From positions 1,302,001 through 1,366,000 of the forward strand of contig NZ_CP100128.1 of the NCBI RefSeq assembly GCF_024207115.1: a stretch of 64,000 nt of DNA, in the 5' to 3' direction. The notes beneath the pieces were generated by a model that worked only from the letters and a program-made list of their open reading frames with translations, was not told the origin of the DNA and did no database searches. Positions 34,696 through 43,657 of the stretch are shown in pieces; within the stretch, counting starts at the first letter, position 1, and every line of letters starts with the position of its first letter. This DNA comes from Chromobacterium sp. IIBBL 290-4. GTDB taxonomy: Bacteria > Pseudomonadota > Gammaproteobacteria > Burkholderiales > Chromobacteriaceae. Made by a program: the position numbers and the translations under genes.

Positions 34696-36006
34696 ATGGG
34701 CAACAATGTTTACCAGCAGCCATTTTATGTTCCGCCGCGCACTTCCACGCCGTTTACCGGAAGCTGCCAGCCTGGCCAAATCATTCTGTTCAAGGACAAT
34801 AACTGGAACAGCCCTTCTCTGGTTATCGATACCAATAGCCCGCAATATCCAGCCAGCAATTTCTTTTCATTTTCCGGCACATCCATGCAGGACAATGCCA
34901 CCTGGATTGTTTTCAATCTGCCTGAAAATGTGGTTTGCACTCTCTGCAACAATGTCGTGCAAAACGCCAACCCCTATGACTTCTCCGGCGCCGGCGTGTG
35001 CGTTGACTTAATCGGCAACGGGCAAGTGCAAACAATAGACTTGGTAGCCTACGGCGCTAACGACTGCCTTAGCGGCGGCGTGTGGCGTAATGTCGATTCG
35101 AGCCAGGGCTGGTTCCAGCTGTTCTACGACACCGGCGAACGCGGCACTTTCGCCACCCTGTTCCTGTCCGAATGGCCGATCGGCACGCCGGTCTCCATCG
35201 CCAAATGGTGGCTGCAGGACCAAGGCTCCTCAATCAATTTCCCCAGCCTCACGCCGCCGCAATTACTGAAACTCTCAGACAATTCCGACGGCAGCGGCCA
35301 ATCGGTATCCGTAGGCGCCAGCAACCCGTTTGGCACCTACAGCAAACCCGCCGTGCTGGATCTCACCGACAGAGGCATGAACGACAAGGTCAGCTCCTTT
35401 TCCTACAGCCTGATCTCGCCGGTGAAAACCGTGGTGTCGTCGGTCACCGTCAATGTGGATGCGTCCATCCAACCGGGCCAAACTTTTACCGAAACCATCC
35501 AGGGCACCAATGCCTCATCCGAAGTGCTGACCGTGACCGATACCGTCGCGGTGGGCAAGACGGTGGAAATCTCCAACACCACCTCGCAGCAATACGAGAC
35601 CACCGCGGCCATTTCGGCCACCATCACCGCCACGGAGGGCATTCCGGACGTCGACTCCATCCAGGCCAGCCTGACCGCATCGTTCTCGGTGACATCCACC
35701 TCTTCGTCGTCTCAAACGACAACGAATACCAACACCCTGAATCTGCAACAGGAAATTACCTTCAACGTGCCGGCGCAATCCAGCTATACCGGCATCGCCA
35801 AAATCTCGATCGGCCAGGTGCCGCCCACCACCATCACCCAGACCGGGCAGTTCTACTACAGCCAGAATCTGCCGGGCTCGGTCAAACAAGCGGATGGCAC
35901 TTACCTGCTGACTTCCCCTATCACGGTTAACGTTACCGGCGAGGTGGGTTCCAACGTTCAGTTCACCGTCCAGTCCACGCCGCTGAAGACTACGTCGCAT
36001 AACTGA
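34696..36006 (+). CDS. Crystallin/aerolysin-type pore-forming toxin
   Basis: 436 residues, no signal peptide. The N-terminal half has Greek-key beta/gamma-crystallin-like pieces (GQIILFKDNNWNSPSLVI; LLKLSDNSDGSGQSVSV). The C-terminal half is the aerolysin/ETX-MTX2 core: QTFTETIQGTNASSEVLTV, VGKTVEISNTTSQQYETTAA, a Ser/Thr-rich amphipathic insertion loop (residues about 320-350, SVTSTSSSSQTTTNTNT), then EITFNVPAQSSYTGIAKISI. This alternating polar/apolar pattern makes the beta-barrel. It should form oligomeric pores in animal or other eukaryotic membranes, with insects as a plausible target given the genus. How it leaves the cell is unclear. Confidence 0.78.
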   Translation: MGNNVYQQPFYVPPRTSTPFTGSCQPGQIILFKDNNWNSPSLVIDTNSPQYPASNFFSFSGTSMQDNATWIVFNLPENVVCTLCNNVVQNANPYDFSGAGVCVDLIGNGQVQTIDLVAYGANDCLSGGVWRNVDSSQGWFQLFYDTGERGTFATLFLSEWPIGTPVSIAKWWLQDQGSSINFPSLTPPQLLKLSDNSDGSGQSVSVGASNPFGTYSKPAVLDLTDRGMNDKVSSFSYSLISPVKTVVSSVTVNVDASIQPGQTFTETIQGTNASSEVLTVTDTVAVGKTVEISNTTSQQYETTAAISATITATEGIPDVDSIQASLTASFSVTSTSSSSQTTTNTNTLNLQQEITFNVPAQSSYTGIAKISIGQVPPTTITQTGQFYYSQNLPGSVKQADGTYLLTSPITVNVTGEVGSNVQFTVQSTPLKTTSHN

Positions 36007-36026
36007 AAGTAACTGCTGCTAGCCTT

Positions 36027-36059
36027 AGCCGGCCCGCCTTTTTTCAAGGCGGGCCGGCT
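36027..36059 (+). terminator. Hairpin after the toxin gene
   Basis: AGCCGGCCCGCC and GGCGGGCCGGCT form a perfect 12-bp stem; the loop contains six T. It lies 20 bases after the stop codon. Confidence 0.65.
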
Positions 36060-36568
36060 GTGTTTGAACGCGTCCTTTCTCGAAAACTGCCTGATTCGCT
36101 TCCTTCTCCTGCCGGGGATGATTTCACCCCACGCCACTCAGCCGATCCGCTCAGTACATTCCGCCGCAGGTTCTGCGCATGCCGTACTCTCCGCCGCCAC
36201 GCGCAAACCCAGGCGGCCTCAGACAGCCTGACGCGCCCATCTTGCGGAGATAAAGCAATAAATTCATAAGCTCATTCGGCAATAAACGCCATCCCACAAT
36301 AGCCTCACACACTCAGAAGAAAACCACCCACTTGGCATGCAACGATTCTTGCCCAGCCAGATTTAAGCCAAATATATAATAAAAAACCATAAATATATTC
36401 ATACTCACCCAAAATCCACCCTGCGCCATATTACGATTTTGCATACTGCCCTATGGACCGGTACTGCATTCTCAAGCCTTAATTTATATTTCGCCTAAAA
36501 AGCCGCGCAGGCCAAAAAGGAGGATGGAGATACCTTAAATATCTTCGCCAAAATAAAACGGGGCTAGC
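36060..36568. other. Intergenic region, no gene seen
   Basis: 509 bases. The first 200 are GC-rich without a credible start signal; the rest is AT-rich (many A/T runs near 36360-36420) and probably holds the promoter of the gene at 36569. The short frame at 36060-36269 has no ribosome binding site and is not supported. Confidence 0.35.
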
Positions 36569-37354
36569 ATGTTCAAATCAGGAAAGTCCATCATCATCAA
36601 CCCTTCCATGATAAACCAAGAAAAGCAAGCAGAACTGATCGATTCTCTCTACCCGATTCACGCAGAAATCTTTGATGGCGTCAGCAAGAATGACTTTGCC
36701 AATTATGTTATTCAATCCACTGCGCCATATACACGCATTCTGCTGCATAAAGACAAGCAGGGAAATATCGTGGGCTATTGCGCCATGCATTTCTTTGAGC
36801 AAACAATAGAAAACAAACCCGCCACCATTATCAGGATGGAAGCCGGGCTAAAACGGGAATACCGGCAGGGTAATCGCAACTCTCCGTTTGTGATTGGACA
36901 ATTGCTGGCTTATCGCCTGCGCAGGCCGTTGACTAAACTTTATTATTTGGGCGCGCTGGTTCATCCTTCCAGCTTCATGCTGCTCAGCAAATATGCGCCG
37001 CAAGTGTGGCCCAGCGCCCGCTATCCCGATGACAGTCGTTATCGACGCATTGCCGCGCAACTGATCCGCGCATTCAAACTGCAGGCGGTAGACGACGCCG
37101 AGCCCGGCGTGGTGCATGTAGGCTGGCGCACCCGCGACACCCAGGCGGAGCAAACCAAATGGGCGCAGATCCGCCATGAGGCCGCGCAGTTTTACATGCG
37201 CCGCAATCCAGGCTATGTGGAGGGCCATGGATTGCTGACGCTGGTGCCGGTCAACGCGGCATGCGTGCTGTTCGCCATCAAGTCGCTGCTGGCTGACCGC
37301 TGGGCTCGCTTGCGGCAGCCGCGCCCAGCCAACCGGCAGGCGCAAGCGCACTGA
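36569..37354 (+). CDS. GNAT-like acyltransferase-related protein
   Basis: 261 residues. The beginning (ELIDSLYPIHAEIFDGVSKN) and the strand pattern TRILLHKDKQGNIVGYCAMHF, followed by IIRMEAGLKREYRQGN, resemble the acetyl-CoA fold of GNAT proteins, but a clear Q/R-x-x-G-x-G/A loop is replaced by REYRQGN. The second half is helical and ends in a membrane-prone stretch (LVPVNAACVLFAIKSLL) and a basic tail. Substrate unknown. A terminator follows it, so it is probably a single-gene unit. Confidence 0.5.
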   Translation: MFKSGKSIIINPSMINQEKQAELIDSLYPIHAEIFDGVSKNDFANYVIQSTAPYTRILLHKDKQGNIVGYCAMHFFEQTIENKPATIIRMEAGLKREYRQGNRNSPFVIGQLLAYRLRRPLTKLYYLGALVHPSSFMLLSKYAPQVWPSARYPDDSRYRRIAAQLIRAFKLQAVDDAEPGVVHVGWRTRDTQAEQTKWAQIRHEAAQFYMRRNPGYVEGHGLLTLVPVNAACVLFAIKSLLADRWARLRQPRPANRQAQAH

Positions 37355-37371
37355 AGACCTGCCAAGCGGCA

Positions 37372-37410
37372 ACGTCCGCCACCGCTCCAAGGCCGGTGGC
37401 GGCGTCTTTT
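37372..37410 (+). terminator. Rho-independent terminator
   Basis: CGTCCGCCACCG pairs with CGGTGGCGGCG around CTCCAAGGC, followed by TCTTTT. It ends the gene at 36569. Confidence 0.7.
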
Positions 37411-37498
37411 GGCGCCATCGGAAAATGCAAAGTGGTTCTTCACAGACTGCGTTTTCCAGAGAACAATCAGCGCTTCCATCGCTGCGCGAAAAACTGCC

Positions 37499-38122
37499 AT
37501 GTACTGCCCCAATGCATTCAAAGAAACCCGCCGCAAAGTCCTGCATCAGTTGATCCGCGATTACCCGCTGGCCCAGTTGATCACAATAGGCATCGACGGG
37601 CCGATGGCCAACCCGGTTCCGTTCTCGCTCCACCCTGGCGAAGCGTCCGGCGTGCTGCGCGCCCACTTGCCGCGCCAACATCCGCAATTGGAAACACTGC
37701 TCAAGGGCGGTCAGACGCTACTGATCTTTCAAGGCCCGCAGTGCTATGTCTCGCCCAGCTGGTATCCGTCCAAGGCCGAGCACGGCAGGGTTGTGCCTAC
37801 CTGGAATTACGCCACGGTTCAGGTTCGCGGCGTCGCGCGCGTGATCGACGACGCTGCCTGGGTCCGCGATCAGATCGACTACCTGACGCATCAACTTGAA
37901 CACCAGCGCGATGACGCCTGGCAGGTGGAGGATGCCCCGGCGGACTTTACCGCGGGGCTGCTCAAAGCCTTGGTCGGCGTGGAGATTCCCATCCAAGCCA
38001 TTGAGGGAAAATGGAAGGTCAGCCAGAACCGCAGCCCAGCCGACCGGCAAGGCGTGCGGGATGGATTGGAGGCAGAAGGGCGTTGCCCGGAAATGCTGGC
38101 GGCGATGGGCCATCGCGGCTAA
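37499..38122 (+). CDS. PaiB-like FMN-binding protein
   Basis: 207 residues from ATG 37499 (MYCPNAFKETRRKVLHQLIR). The whole PaiB/split-barrel pattern is present: PLAQLITIGIDGPMANPVPF, GVLRAHLPRQHPQ, IFQGPQCYVSPSWYPSK, RVVPTWNYATVQVRG and KWKVSQNRSPADRQGVRDGL. Members bind FMN and are annotated as negative transcriptional regulators, though a direct DNA-binding domain is lacking. It is convergent with the DUF2867 gene 22 bases away. Confidence 0.9.
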   Translation: MYCPNAFKETRRKVLHQLIRDYPLAQLITIGIDGPMANPVPFSLHPGEASGVLRAHLPRQHPQLETLLKGGQTLLIFQGPQCYVSPSWYPSKAEHGRVVPTWNYATVQVRGVARVIDDAAWVRDQIDYLTHQLEHQRDDAWQVEDAPADFTAGLLKALVGVEIPIQAIEGKWKVSQNRSPADRQGVRDGLEAEGRCPEMLAAMGHRG

Positions 38123-38144
38123 ACGGCCTGCGCCCGCGCGTCCA

Positions 38145-38654
38145 TCAAGTCCGGCGTTGGTTCAGCCGCGCCGCCATCCGCCGACGGCAAGCGGCGTCAA
38201 TCAGATAGTGCCAGGGCGTCACCAAGGCCATATAGCATTTGCCCAACAGATTATGGGTCCGCACCAAGGTGCAAATCTCCAGCCGCCCCGGCCGCCACTG
38301 CAGCAGCAGCCGGACATCCAGATGCGCGTCATCCTGCCCCAGCAGCGCCGCGTTCTCACCCAGATGCAGGATGCGGAACACGCCGAAACGCTGCCCCTCC
38401 TGATAGCGCTCCGGCGCCGCATCCGCGCCGGCCGTGCCGGTTTTCAATCCCAGCGGGGCGACCAGACGATTGCGCCATCGCATCAAGCGATTGGCCCAGC
38501 CTGGCATGCTCTGGCTGAACGCCTGCAACAAAGCCGCGCCGTCCGCAGCCGGAGCGGCCGCATCCAAAGGTTGCCAGCCATGGTCTTGCCAGGGATACCG
38601 CCCAGCCTCCCGGCTGAGCATGGGGACTTGGGAAAAGTCGCAAGAAAATGTCAT
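38145..38654 (-). CDS. DUF2867 protein
   Basis: 169 residues from ATG 38654 (MTFSCDFSQVPMLSREAG); the frame extends further upstream to 38741. GQDDAHLDVRLLLQW, then LVRTHNLLGKCYMALVTPWH and a basic C-terminus RRRMAARL are the DUF2867 pattern. Function unknown; related domains occur at the C-terminus of some NAD(P)-binding SDR-like proteins. Confidence 0.8.
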   Translation of the reverse strand: MTFSCDFSQVPMLSREAGRYPWQDHGWQPLDAAAPAADGAALLQAFSQSMPGWANRLMRWRNRLVAPLGLKTGTAGADAAPERYQEGQRFGVFRILHLGENAALLGQDDAHLDVRLLLQWRPGRLEICTLVRTHNLLGKCYMALVTPWHYLIDAACRRRMAARLNQRRT

Positions 38655-38813
38655 ATCAGCGCCCCTGCATCGACAATGAGGACATCCTAGCAGCTGCGCG
38701 AAAATCCGGCTTGGATAAAGAAACAAGGCCATGCCCGACAATGGGCATGGCCTTCGACGGCCGCAGCAACAGACAAGCCTGTCCGATGCCGCGAATTGCT
38801 CTCAAGCTCTTAA

Positions 38814-38990
38814 TTATCTGTCGCGCGGGAACATGCCGGAGGTCGGTCCGATGATATCCAGTCCGTCGACGGCGATGCGGCCACCGGATACTTGCTCCAC
38901 TTCCTGGCGAGCCAGCGTGGCCAGTTCCAGGCTGGCACTCAGCTGGGTTTCAAAATCGGCGGCTTGCAGGGTTTCGTTCTTCTTCATCAT
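38814..38990 (-). CDS. Short peptide with Gly-Gly leader, RiPP precursor-like
   Basis: 58 residues, too short for most gene finders. The ATG at 38990 (or 38987) has AAGGAAG just upstream. The peptide starts MMKKNETLQAADFETQ and continues LELATLARQEVEQVSGG; this acidic helix ending in VSGG is the style of NHLP/Nif11 leader peptides cut after Gly-Gly. The would-be core has 21 residues (beginning RIAVDGLDIIGPTSG) and no Cys. It lies 58 bases downstream of the Cys-rich gene at 39049-39540 on the same strand, so the two probably form an operon. No maturase or transporter is in the window. Confidence 0.7.
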   Translation of the reverse strand: MMKKNETLQAADFETQLSASLELATLARQEVEQVSGGRIAVDGLDIIGPTSGMFPRDR

Positions 38991-39048
38991 GACTTCCTTT
39001 CGTAGTTGGATGGAAAGGCGGCTGCTCGCCGCTCTTGTTGGATTGGCA

Positions 39049-39540
39049 TCAACGGTGGCCGGCTGGCAAACGCGCTTCGGCGATGTCCGCCGGCGCCAGC
39101 AGGTCTTGAGTAATCACTTTGGCGCAGCGCAGGCAGGCGTCGCCGCCTTGCTGATGCCACCACACGCAATCCGGGCGGATCGCGCAATAAGCCAGCTCCT
39201 CGGTGCCGGGCGAGACTTTGTCGACAATCCGGTTCACCAAGGAGCACTGATCGCTGGCGGAGTCATGATTGGCGCATTCGCTGCCTACGCAACGCCCCGC
39301 TGTCCGGAAGACTTCGCTGGGACGGATGCCGTTCAGCTTGGCAGGATCGATCTGCTGTACCGGCACCGCCTGTTTCAAGTAAATGACGCGCCTGTCGCCC
39401 AGGCTGCCGCCCAGCATGCCGAACACTTTCTCGCCATTCATCCCAAAGTTGGCGCTGGGACACAGCCCTTTTTCATTTTCCATATCACCCGCCATATTCG
39501 GCGCCGCCGCAATAAATGACATACGCATTAAAGATGGCAA
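39049..39540 (-). CDS. Cys-rich protein of the 'nitrogen fixation protein' type next to RiPP-like peptide
   Basis: Up to 163 residues; the true start may be the ATG at 39483 (MENEKGLCPSANFG). After a region with VIYLKQAVPVQQIDPAKL and IRPSEVFRTAG it carries a Cys pattern: CVGSEC, then DQC, then AYCAIRPDC, then CVWWHQQGGDACLRC. The CxxxxC...W..Q.G..AC.RC end is shared by small proteins often annotated loosely as nitrogen fixation proteins and found near leader-type peptides. Metal (Fe-S or zinc) binding is plausible. Its partner in the same operon is the 58-residue peptide. Confidence 0.6.
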   Translation of the reverse strand: MPSLMRMSFIAAAPNMAGDMENEKGLCPSANFGMNGEKVFGMLGGSLGDRRVIYLKQAVPVQQIDPAKLNGIRPSEVFRTAGRCVGSECANHDSASDQCSLVNRIVDKVSPGTEELAYCAIRPDCVWWHQQGGDACLRCAKVITQDLLAPADIAEARLPAGHR

Positions 39541-39694
39541 CAGCTATGTCGCCAGCTCCGCGCGGCCCCTTGTTCAGAAAAATTTCAATGCTTCACTGTA
39601 TGGAGACTTCGGATATTCCAGGACTGCCAGGCAGACCAATGCCATGCAGGCATGGATCTGTGCTCTTGAGTAAACTTATATTTAATGCTGAATG

Positions 39695-39763
39695 CATTGC
39701 AAATATTTCCACATTCAATCAATGCGCATACATTGCAAATATTGAAAATCATTGCATAAATGG
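39695..39763. repeat. Direct repeats CATTGCAAATATT
   Basis: CATTGCAAATATT occurs exactly at 39695-39707 and 39731-39743, and a weaker copy CATTGCATAAATG at 39750-39762. They sit 155-225 bases upstream of the Cys-rich/peptide operon and could be regulator binding sites. Confidence 0.5.
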
Positions 39764-39983
39764 CATTTTATTGCTCAGACAAAAGGAAAACATATCAAAT
39801 TCAGATAAAAACGCTGAGCAAAAAAACCACACCATCGTCCCGGCTTGCTCCTGCCAGCCTGTGCGCAAGCGGCCTGTCTACTCGCGGGCCCGGCCTCGCC
39901 CAAGCGGACTTAGCCTGCTCAAAACCGGCAACGCGCCTTCACACCCGCTGCCGCAGAACGCGGCCCTCGAAACGGCGGCTAAA

Positions 39984-40021
39984 GAAAATGGGCAACCGCC
40001 CGCTGGCCGTTGCCCATTTTC
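39984..40021 (-). terminator. Terminator of rng
   Basis: GAAAATGGGCAAC and GTTGCCCATTTTC form a 13-bp stem around a 12-base loop; read on the minus strand it ends in ATTTTCTTT. It is 55 bases after the rng stop. Confidence 0.75.
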
Positions 40022-40076
40022 GTTTGCGCCCGCCTAAGCAGGCGCGCTGGCGTGTCCGGCCATGCCGGACCTCCTA

Positions 40077-41573
40077 TTACAACAACACCACGTCGAACTG
40101 CTCCTGGGTGTAGGTGGATTCCACCGACAGCGACACCGGCTTGCCGATGAAGTCCACCAGCATGGCCAGGCTCTGCGACTCTTCGTCCAGGAACATGTCT
40201 ATCACCGACTGCGCCGCCAGAATGCGGTAGCCCTTGGCGTCGTACTGCCGCGCCTCGCGCACGATCTCGCGCTGCACCTCGTAGCACACCGTCTGCGCGG
40301 TCTTGATCTCGCCGCGGCCCTGGCAGGTGGGGCAGGGTTCGCACAGCACATGCGCCAGGCTTTCGCGGGTGCGCTTGCGGGTGATTTCCACCAGCCCCAG
40401 GCTGGTGAAGCCGTTCAGCGTCACGCGGGTGCGGTCGCGCGCCATCGCCTTGGCCAGTTCGGCCAGCACCGCCGCCTGGTGCTCGTCATTGTCCATGTCG
40501 ATGAAGTCGACAATGACGATGCCGCCCAGATTGCGCAGCCGCAGCTGGCGGGCGATCACCTGGGTGGCCTCCAGATTGGTCTTGAAGATGGTTTCGTCGA
40601 AATTGCGGTTGCCGACAAAGCCGCCGGTGTTGACGTCTATCGTGGTCATCGCCTCGGTCTGGTCGATGATCAGATAACCGCCAAACTTCAGATTGACGCG
40701 GCGCGCCAACGCCTTGTCGATCTCGGCCTCGATGCCGTGCATCTCGAACAGCGGACGCTCGCCGCTGTAGCGCTCGATCTTGTCCACCGCGATCTGCACG
40801 TACTGCTCGGCAAACTCCACCATGCGGCCGTAGTTCTCGTTGGAATCCACCAGCACCTTGTCGGTGTAGCCGCTCACCATGTCGCGCAGCACTCGCACCG
40901 CCAGCGGCAGGTCCTCATACAGCAGGCTTTGTCCCGGCAGCGTCTGCGATTTGTGGCGGATGTCCGACCATAGCTTGCTCAGGTAGCCAATATCGGCCGC
41001 CAGTTCGTCGTCGCGCGCGGTTTCGGCGCTGGTGCGGATGATGTAGCCCTTGGGGCTGTCCGGCGGCAACAGCTTTTCCAGCCGCGCTTTCAGACTGTGG
41101 CGCTCGCTATCGCTTTCAATCTTTTGCGACACGCCGATGTGCTCTTCCTGCGGCAGGTGCACCAGGAAGCGGCCGGCCAGCGAAATCTGCGTGGACAGCC
41201 GCGCGCCCTTGGTGCCTATCGGGTCCTTGATCACCTGCACCAGCACGGTCTGGCCTTCGAACAGCATCTTTTCGATGCGTTGCGGCTCGGTGGGATGCTG
41301 GCGCTGTTCCAACACGTCGGCGATGTGCAGGAAGGCGGCGCGCTCCAGGCCAATTTCGATGAAGGCGCTCTGCATGCCCGGCAGCACGCGCTTCACCTGG
41401 CCCAGGTAGATGTTGCCGACGATGCCGCGGCTGGCGGCGCGCTCGACATGCAATTCCTGGACGATGCCTTCTTCCAGCACCGCGACGCGGGTCTCCTGCG
41501 GCGTGATGTTGACCAGTATCTGTTCCTGCGGCCGCGGCAGGTCGCGCGGCAGCGCGATCGATTGATGCAGCAT
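40077..41573 (-). CDS. rng: Ribonuclease G
   Basis: 498 residues, the usual size. The S1 domain appears at 40-110 (RGIVGNIYLGQVKRVLPGMQ, IGLERAAFLHIADV), the RNase H-like and catalytic core includes IVIVDFIDMD with the paired Asp that bind magnesium, and the zinc-link CEPCPTCQGRG lies near the C-terminus. It matures 16S rRNA 5' ends and degrades mRNA. The ATG is 12 bases after the maf stop, so maf-rng is an operon, as in many betaproteobacteria. The start MLHQSIALPRDLPRPQEQI is longer than in E. coli. Confidence 0.95.
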   Translation of the reverse strand: MLHQSIALPRDLPRPQEQILVNITPQETRVAVLEEGIVQELHVERAASRGIVGNIYLGQVKRVLPGMQSAFIEIGLERAAFLHIADVLEQRQHPTEPQRIEKMLFEGQTVLVQVIKDPIGTKGARLSTQISLAGRFLVHLPQEEHIGVSQKIESDSERHSLKARLEKLLPPDSPKGYIIRTSAETARDDELAADIGYLSKLWSDIRHKSQTLPGQSLLYEDLPLAVRVLRDMVSGYTDKVLVDSNENYGRMVEFAEQYVQIAVDKIERYSGERPLFEMHGIEAEIDKALARRVNLKFGGYLIIDQTEAMTTIDVNTGGFVGNRNFDETIFKTNLEATQVIARQLRLRNLGGIVIVDFIDMDNDEHQAAVLAELAKAMARDRTRVTLNGFTSLGLVEITRKRTRESLAHVLCEPCPTCQGRGEIKTAQTVCYEVQREIVREARQYDAKGYRILAAQSVIDMFLDEESQSLAMLVDFIGKPVSLSVESTYTQEQFDVVLL

Positions 41574-41585
41574 ATCGGCTCCCGA

Positions 41586-42182
41586 TTAAGGCAGATCGAA
41601 GCCGAATTCGGCCAGGAGCAGCGCGGTTTCGTGGACCGGCAAGCCCATCACGCCGGTGAAGCTGCCATTGATGCGTTCGACGAACACGCCGGCGCGGCCT
41701 TGGATGCCATAGCCGCCGGCCTTGTCGAACGGCTCGCCGCTATCGATGTAACGCTCGATCTCGGCCTCGCTCAGCGGCTTGAAGAACACCTCGGTGACCG
41801 AGGTCTTGACGCTCAGCCTGTCGCCCTGGCGCACCGCCACGCTGGTGATGGCCTGATGGCTGCGGCCGGAAAAGGCGCGCAGCATGCGGCGCGCGTCGTC
41901 GGCGTTCTCCGGCTTGCCGAAGATTTCGCCATCCTGCGTCACCGTGGTGTCGGCAGCCAGCAGCGGCCGCTCCGGCAGGCCGCAAGAGGCCACCACTTTC
42001 CAGCCGGCTTCGGCTTTTTCGCGCGCCAGCCGCTCGGTATAGGCCACGGCGTCTTCGCCCGGCCGCACCGTTTCGTCGATGTCGGCATGGATGCGTTCCA
42101 GATGCAGGCCCAGCTGTTCCAGGATCTCGCGGCGGCGCGGGCTGCCGGAGGCGAGGTAAATTCGGGTGTCTTGGGTGCTCAT
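41586..42182 (-). CDS. maf: Maf-family dTTP/UTP pyrophosphatase
   Basis: 198 residues. LASGSPRRREILEQLG is the Maf N-terminal motif, and VRPGEDAVAYTERLAREKA, AADTTVTQDGEIFGKP and DKAGGYGIQGRAG complete the signature. The nucleotide pyrophosphatase cleaves dTTP/UTP and modified nucleotides, and the family also affects division arrest. It is the first gene of the maf-rng operon. Confidence 0.94.
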   Translation of the reverse strand: MSTQDTRIYLASGSPRRREILEQLGLHLERIHADIDETVRPGEDAVAYTERLAREKAEAGWKVVASCGLPERPLLAADTTVTQDGEIFGKPENADDARRMLRAFSGRSHQAITSVAVRQGDRLSVKTSVTEVFFKPLSEAEIERYIDSGEPFDKAGGYGIQGRAGVFVERINGSFTGVMGLPVHETALLLAEFGFDLP

Positions 42183-42427
42183 GTCAGGCTGTTCGTTGGT
42201 TCTTTGGCTGCCGCTAGGTTACCAGAGCGGCCCTTCGGCAACCATCTCCCGGACAGTGGATTTACGTTGCCATACATTGCCCAAGCCGCGATTCCAGGCT
42301 TGGCGGGCGGATGCCGCCCGCCCCCTTGAAATGATGGAAACATCTGATTGAAATCAATTTATGCCAAATAATACACAGATCGGCATGTTAGAATCGCCGC
42401 TCGCCTTCGCTATCCAAAAAGATTTCC

Positions 42428-43582
42428 ATGTCGCACTCCAGCCTTGCCGTCCGCCACGCCAGTCCGGCCACCGCCGCCGCCATCTTGCTGATTCTGTTCA
42501 ATCCCTTGGGCATTGACCTGTATCTGCCGGCGCTGCCGGCCATGCGCGACTTCTTCCACGCCGACGCCTCCGCCAGCATCAGCGTGTTCGTGTTCAGCCT
42601 GGGGCTGGGACAATTGCTGTTCGGCCCCTTGGCCGACCGGGTCGGCCGCCGCCCGGTGGCGCTGGGCGGCCTGCTGGTTTACGCGGCCAGCGCCGCCCTG
42701 GCCAGCCGTTGCGAGTCCTTGCCGCTGTTCCTGGTTTTGCGGCTGCTGCAAGGGTTGGGCGCCAGCGCCAGCACCGTCAGCGCCTTCACCATCATTCGCG
42801 ATTGCTTCTCCGGCAATGCCGCCGGCCAACGCTACAGCCTGCTCAGCGGCGCGCTCAACATCGTGCCGGCGCTGGCGCCGGCCTTCGGCGGTTGGCTGAC
42901 CGTCGCCTACGGCTGGCAAGCCTGTTTCCTGTTCCTGACGGTGTCGGCGCTGCTGGCCTTCACCGTCCTGTACTGGCTGATGCCGGAAACGCTGCCGGAG
43001 CGGACCGACAAGCCGGCCGGCCCCGGCTTCGCCGCGGTGCTGCGCCATCCCGCCATGCTGCGCAACGGCGCCTGCAGCAGCGCGGCGCTGGGCCTGATCA
43101 TCAGCTACGTCACCCTGGCGCCGGGCGTGCTCATCGCCCGCGAAGGCCTGTCCAGCGAAACCTTCGGCCTCTTGTTCGGCGGCAACGCGCTGCTGATCAT
43201 GGCGGCCAGCTTCATCGGCCTGGCCATGATAGGCCGCTTCGGACAAAGGGCGGTGCTGAAGAGCGGCCTGGTGTTGATGCTGGCGGCGGGCGCGTTGCTG
43301 CTGATCCTGGCCGAACACGCCGGCGCCTGGCATTACATGCTGCCGGTGGCAGTGCTGAGCGTCGGCTTCGCCCTCACACTGGGGCCGGCGGCCGGCCTGG
43401 CCATGGCGCCGTTCGCCGAGTCGGCCGGCCGCGCTTCGGCCATCCTGGGCTGCGTGCAAATGCTGTTCGCCTCGCTGCTGTCGGCCGCCTTGGCCGCGCT
43501 GCCGGTGGCGGGAGAGCTGGCGCTGGGAGCCGCGGTGATCGCGCTATCGCTGCTGTGCCTGCTGGCGCAGCGCAAGGCCTGA
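42428..43582 (+). CDS. Bcr/CflA-family multidrug exporter (MFS)
   Basis: 384 residues with twelve hydrophobic segments. PLGIDLYLPALPAMRDFF in the first helix is the Bcr/CflA hallmark, followed by GQLLFGPLADRVGRRPVALGG (motif A) and RLLQGLGASASTVSAFTIIRD (motif B/C). Proton-driven efflux of drugs or sulfonamide-like compounds at the inner membrane is expected. It is divergent from maf and upstream of rsmA. Confidence 0.9.
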   Translation: MSHSSLAVRHASPATAAAILLILFNPLGIDLYLPALPAMRDFFHADASASISVFVFSLGLGQLLFGPLADRVGRRPVALGGLLVYAASAALASRCESLPLFLVLRLLQGLGASASTVSAFTIIRDCFSGNAAGQRYSLLSGALNIVPALAPAFGGWLTVAYGWQACFLFLTVSALLAFTVLYWLMPETLPERTDKPAGPGFAAVLRHPAMLRNGACSSAALGLIISYVTLAPGVLIAREGLSSETFGLLFGGNALLIMAASFIGLAMIGRFGQRAVLKSGLVLMLAAGALLLILAEHAGAWHYMLPVAVLSVGFALTLGPAAGLAMAPFAESAGRASAILGCVQMLFASLLSAALAALPVAGELALGAAVIALSLLCLLAQRKA

Positions 43583-43657
43583 GCCAACTGTCTGAATCGT
43601 TTGGGACATTTGCCGGCCCGGGTTACAATCCGGGCTGTACCCAGATTTGGCAGATTC

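Larger units (their letters stand above)
39541..40076. other. Intergenic region with iterated motif and rng terminator
   Basis: 536 bases, no gene. The part near 39660-39800 is AT-rich and holds direct repeats (39695-39763). It should contain the promoter for the minus-strand peptide operon. The rng terminator is at 39984-40021. Confidence 0.45.

Noticed and set aside
36060..36269. 69-codon plus-strand ORF
   Set aside because: No ribosome binding site and a peptide rich in Arg/Pro/Ser typical of non-coding GC-rich DNA.
39695..39763. CRISPR array
   Set aside because: Only 2-3 short units with unequal spacing and no Cas genes.
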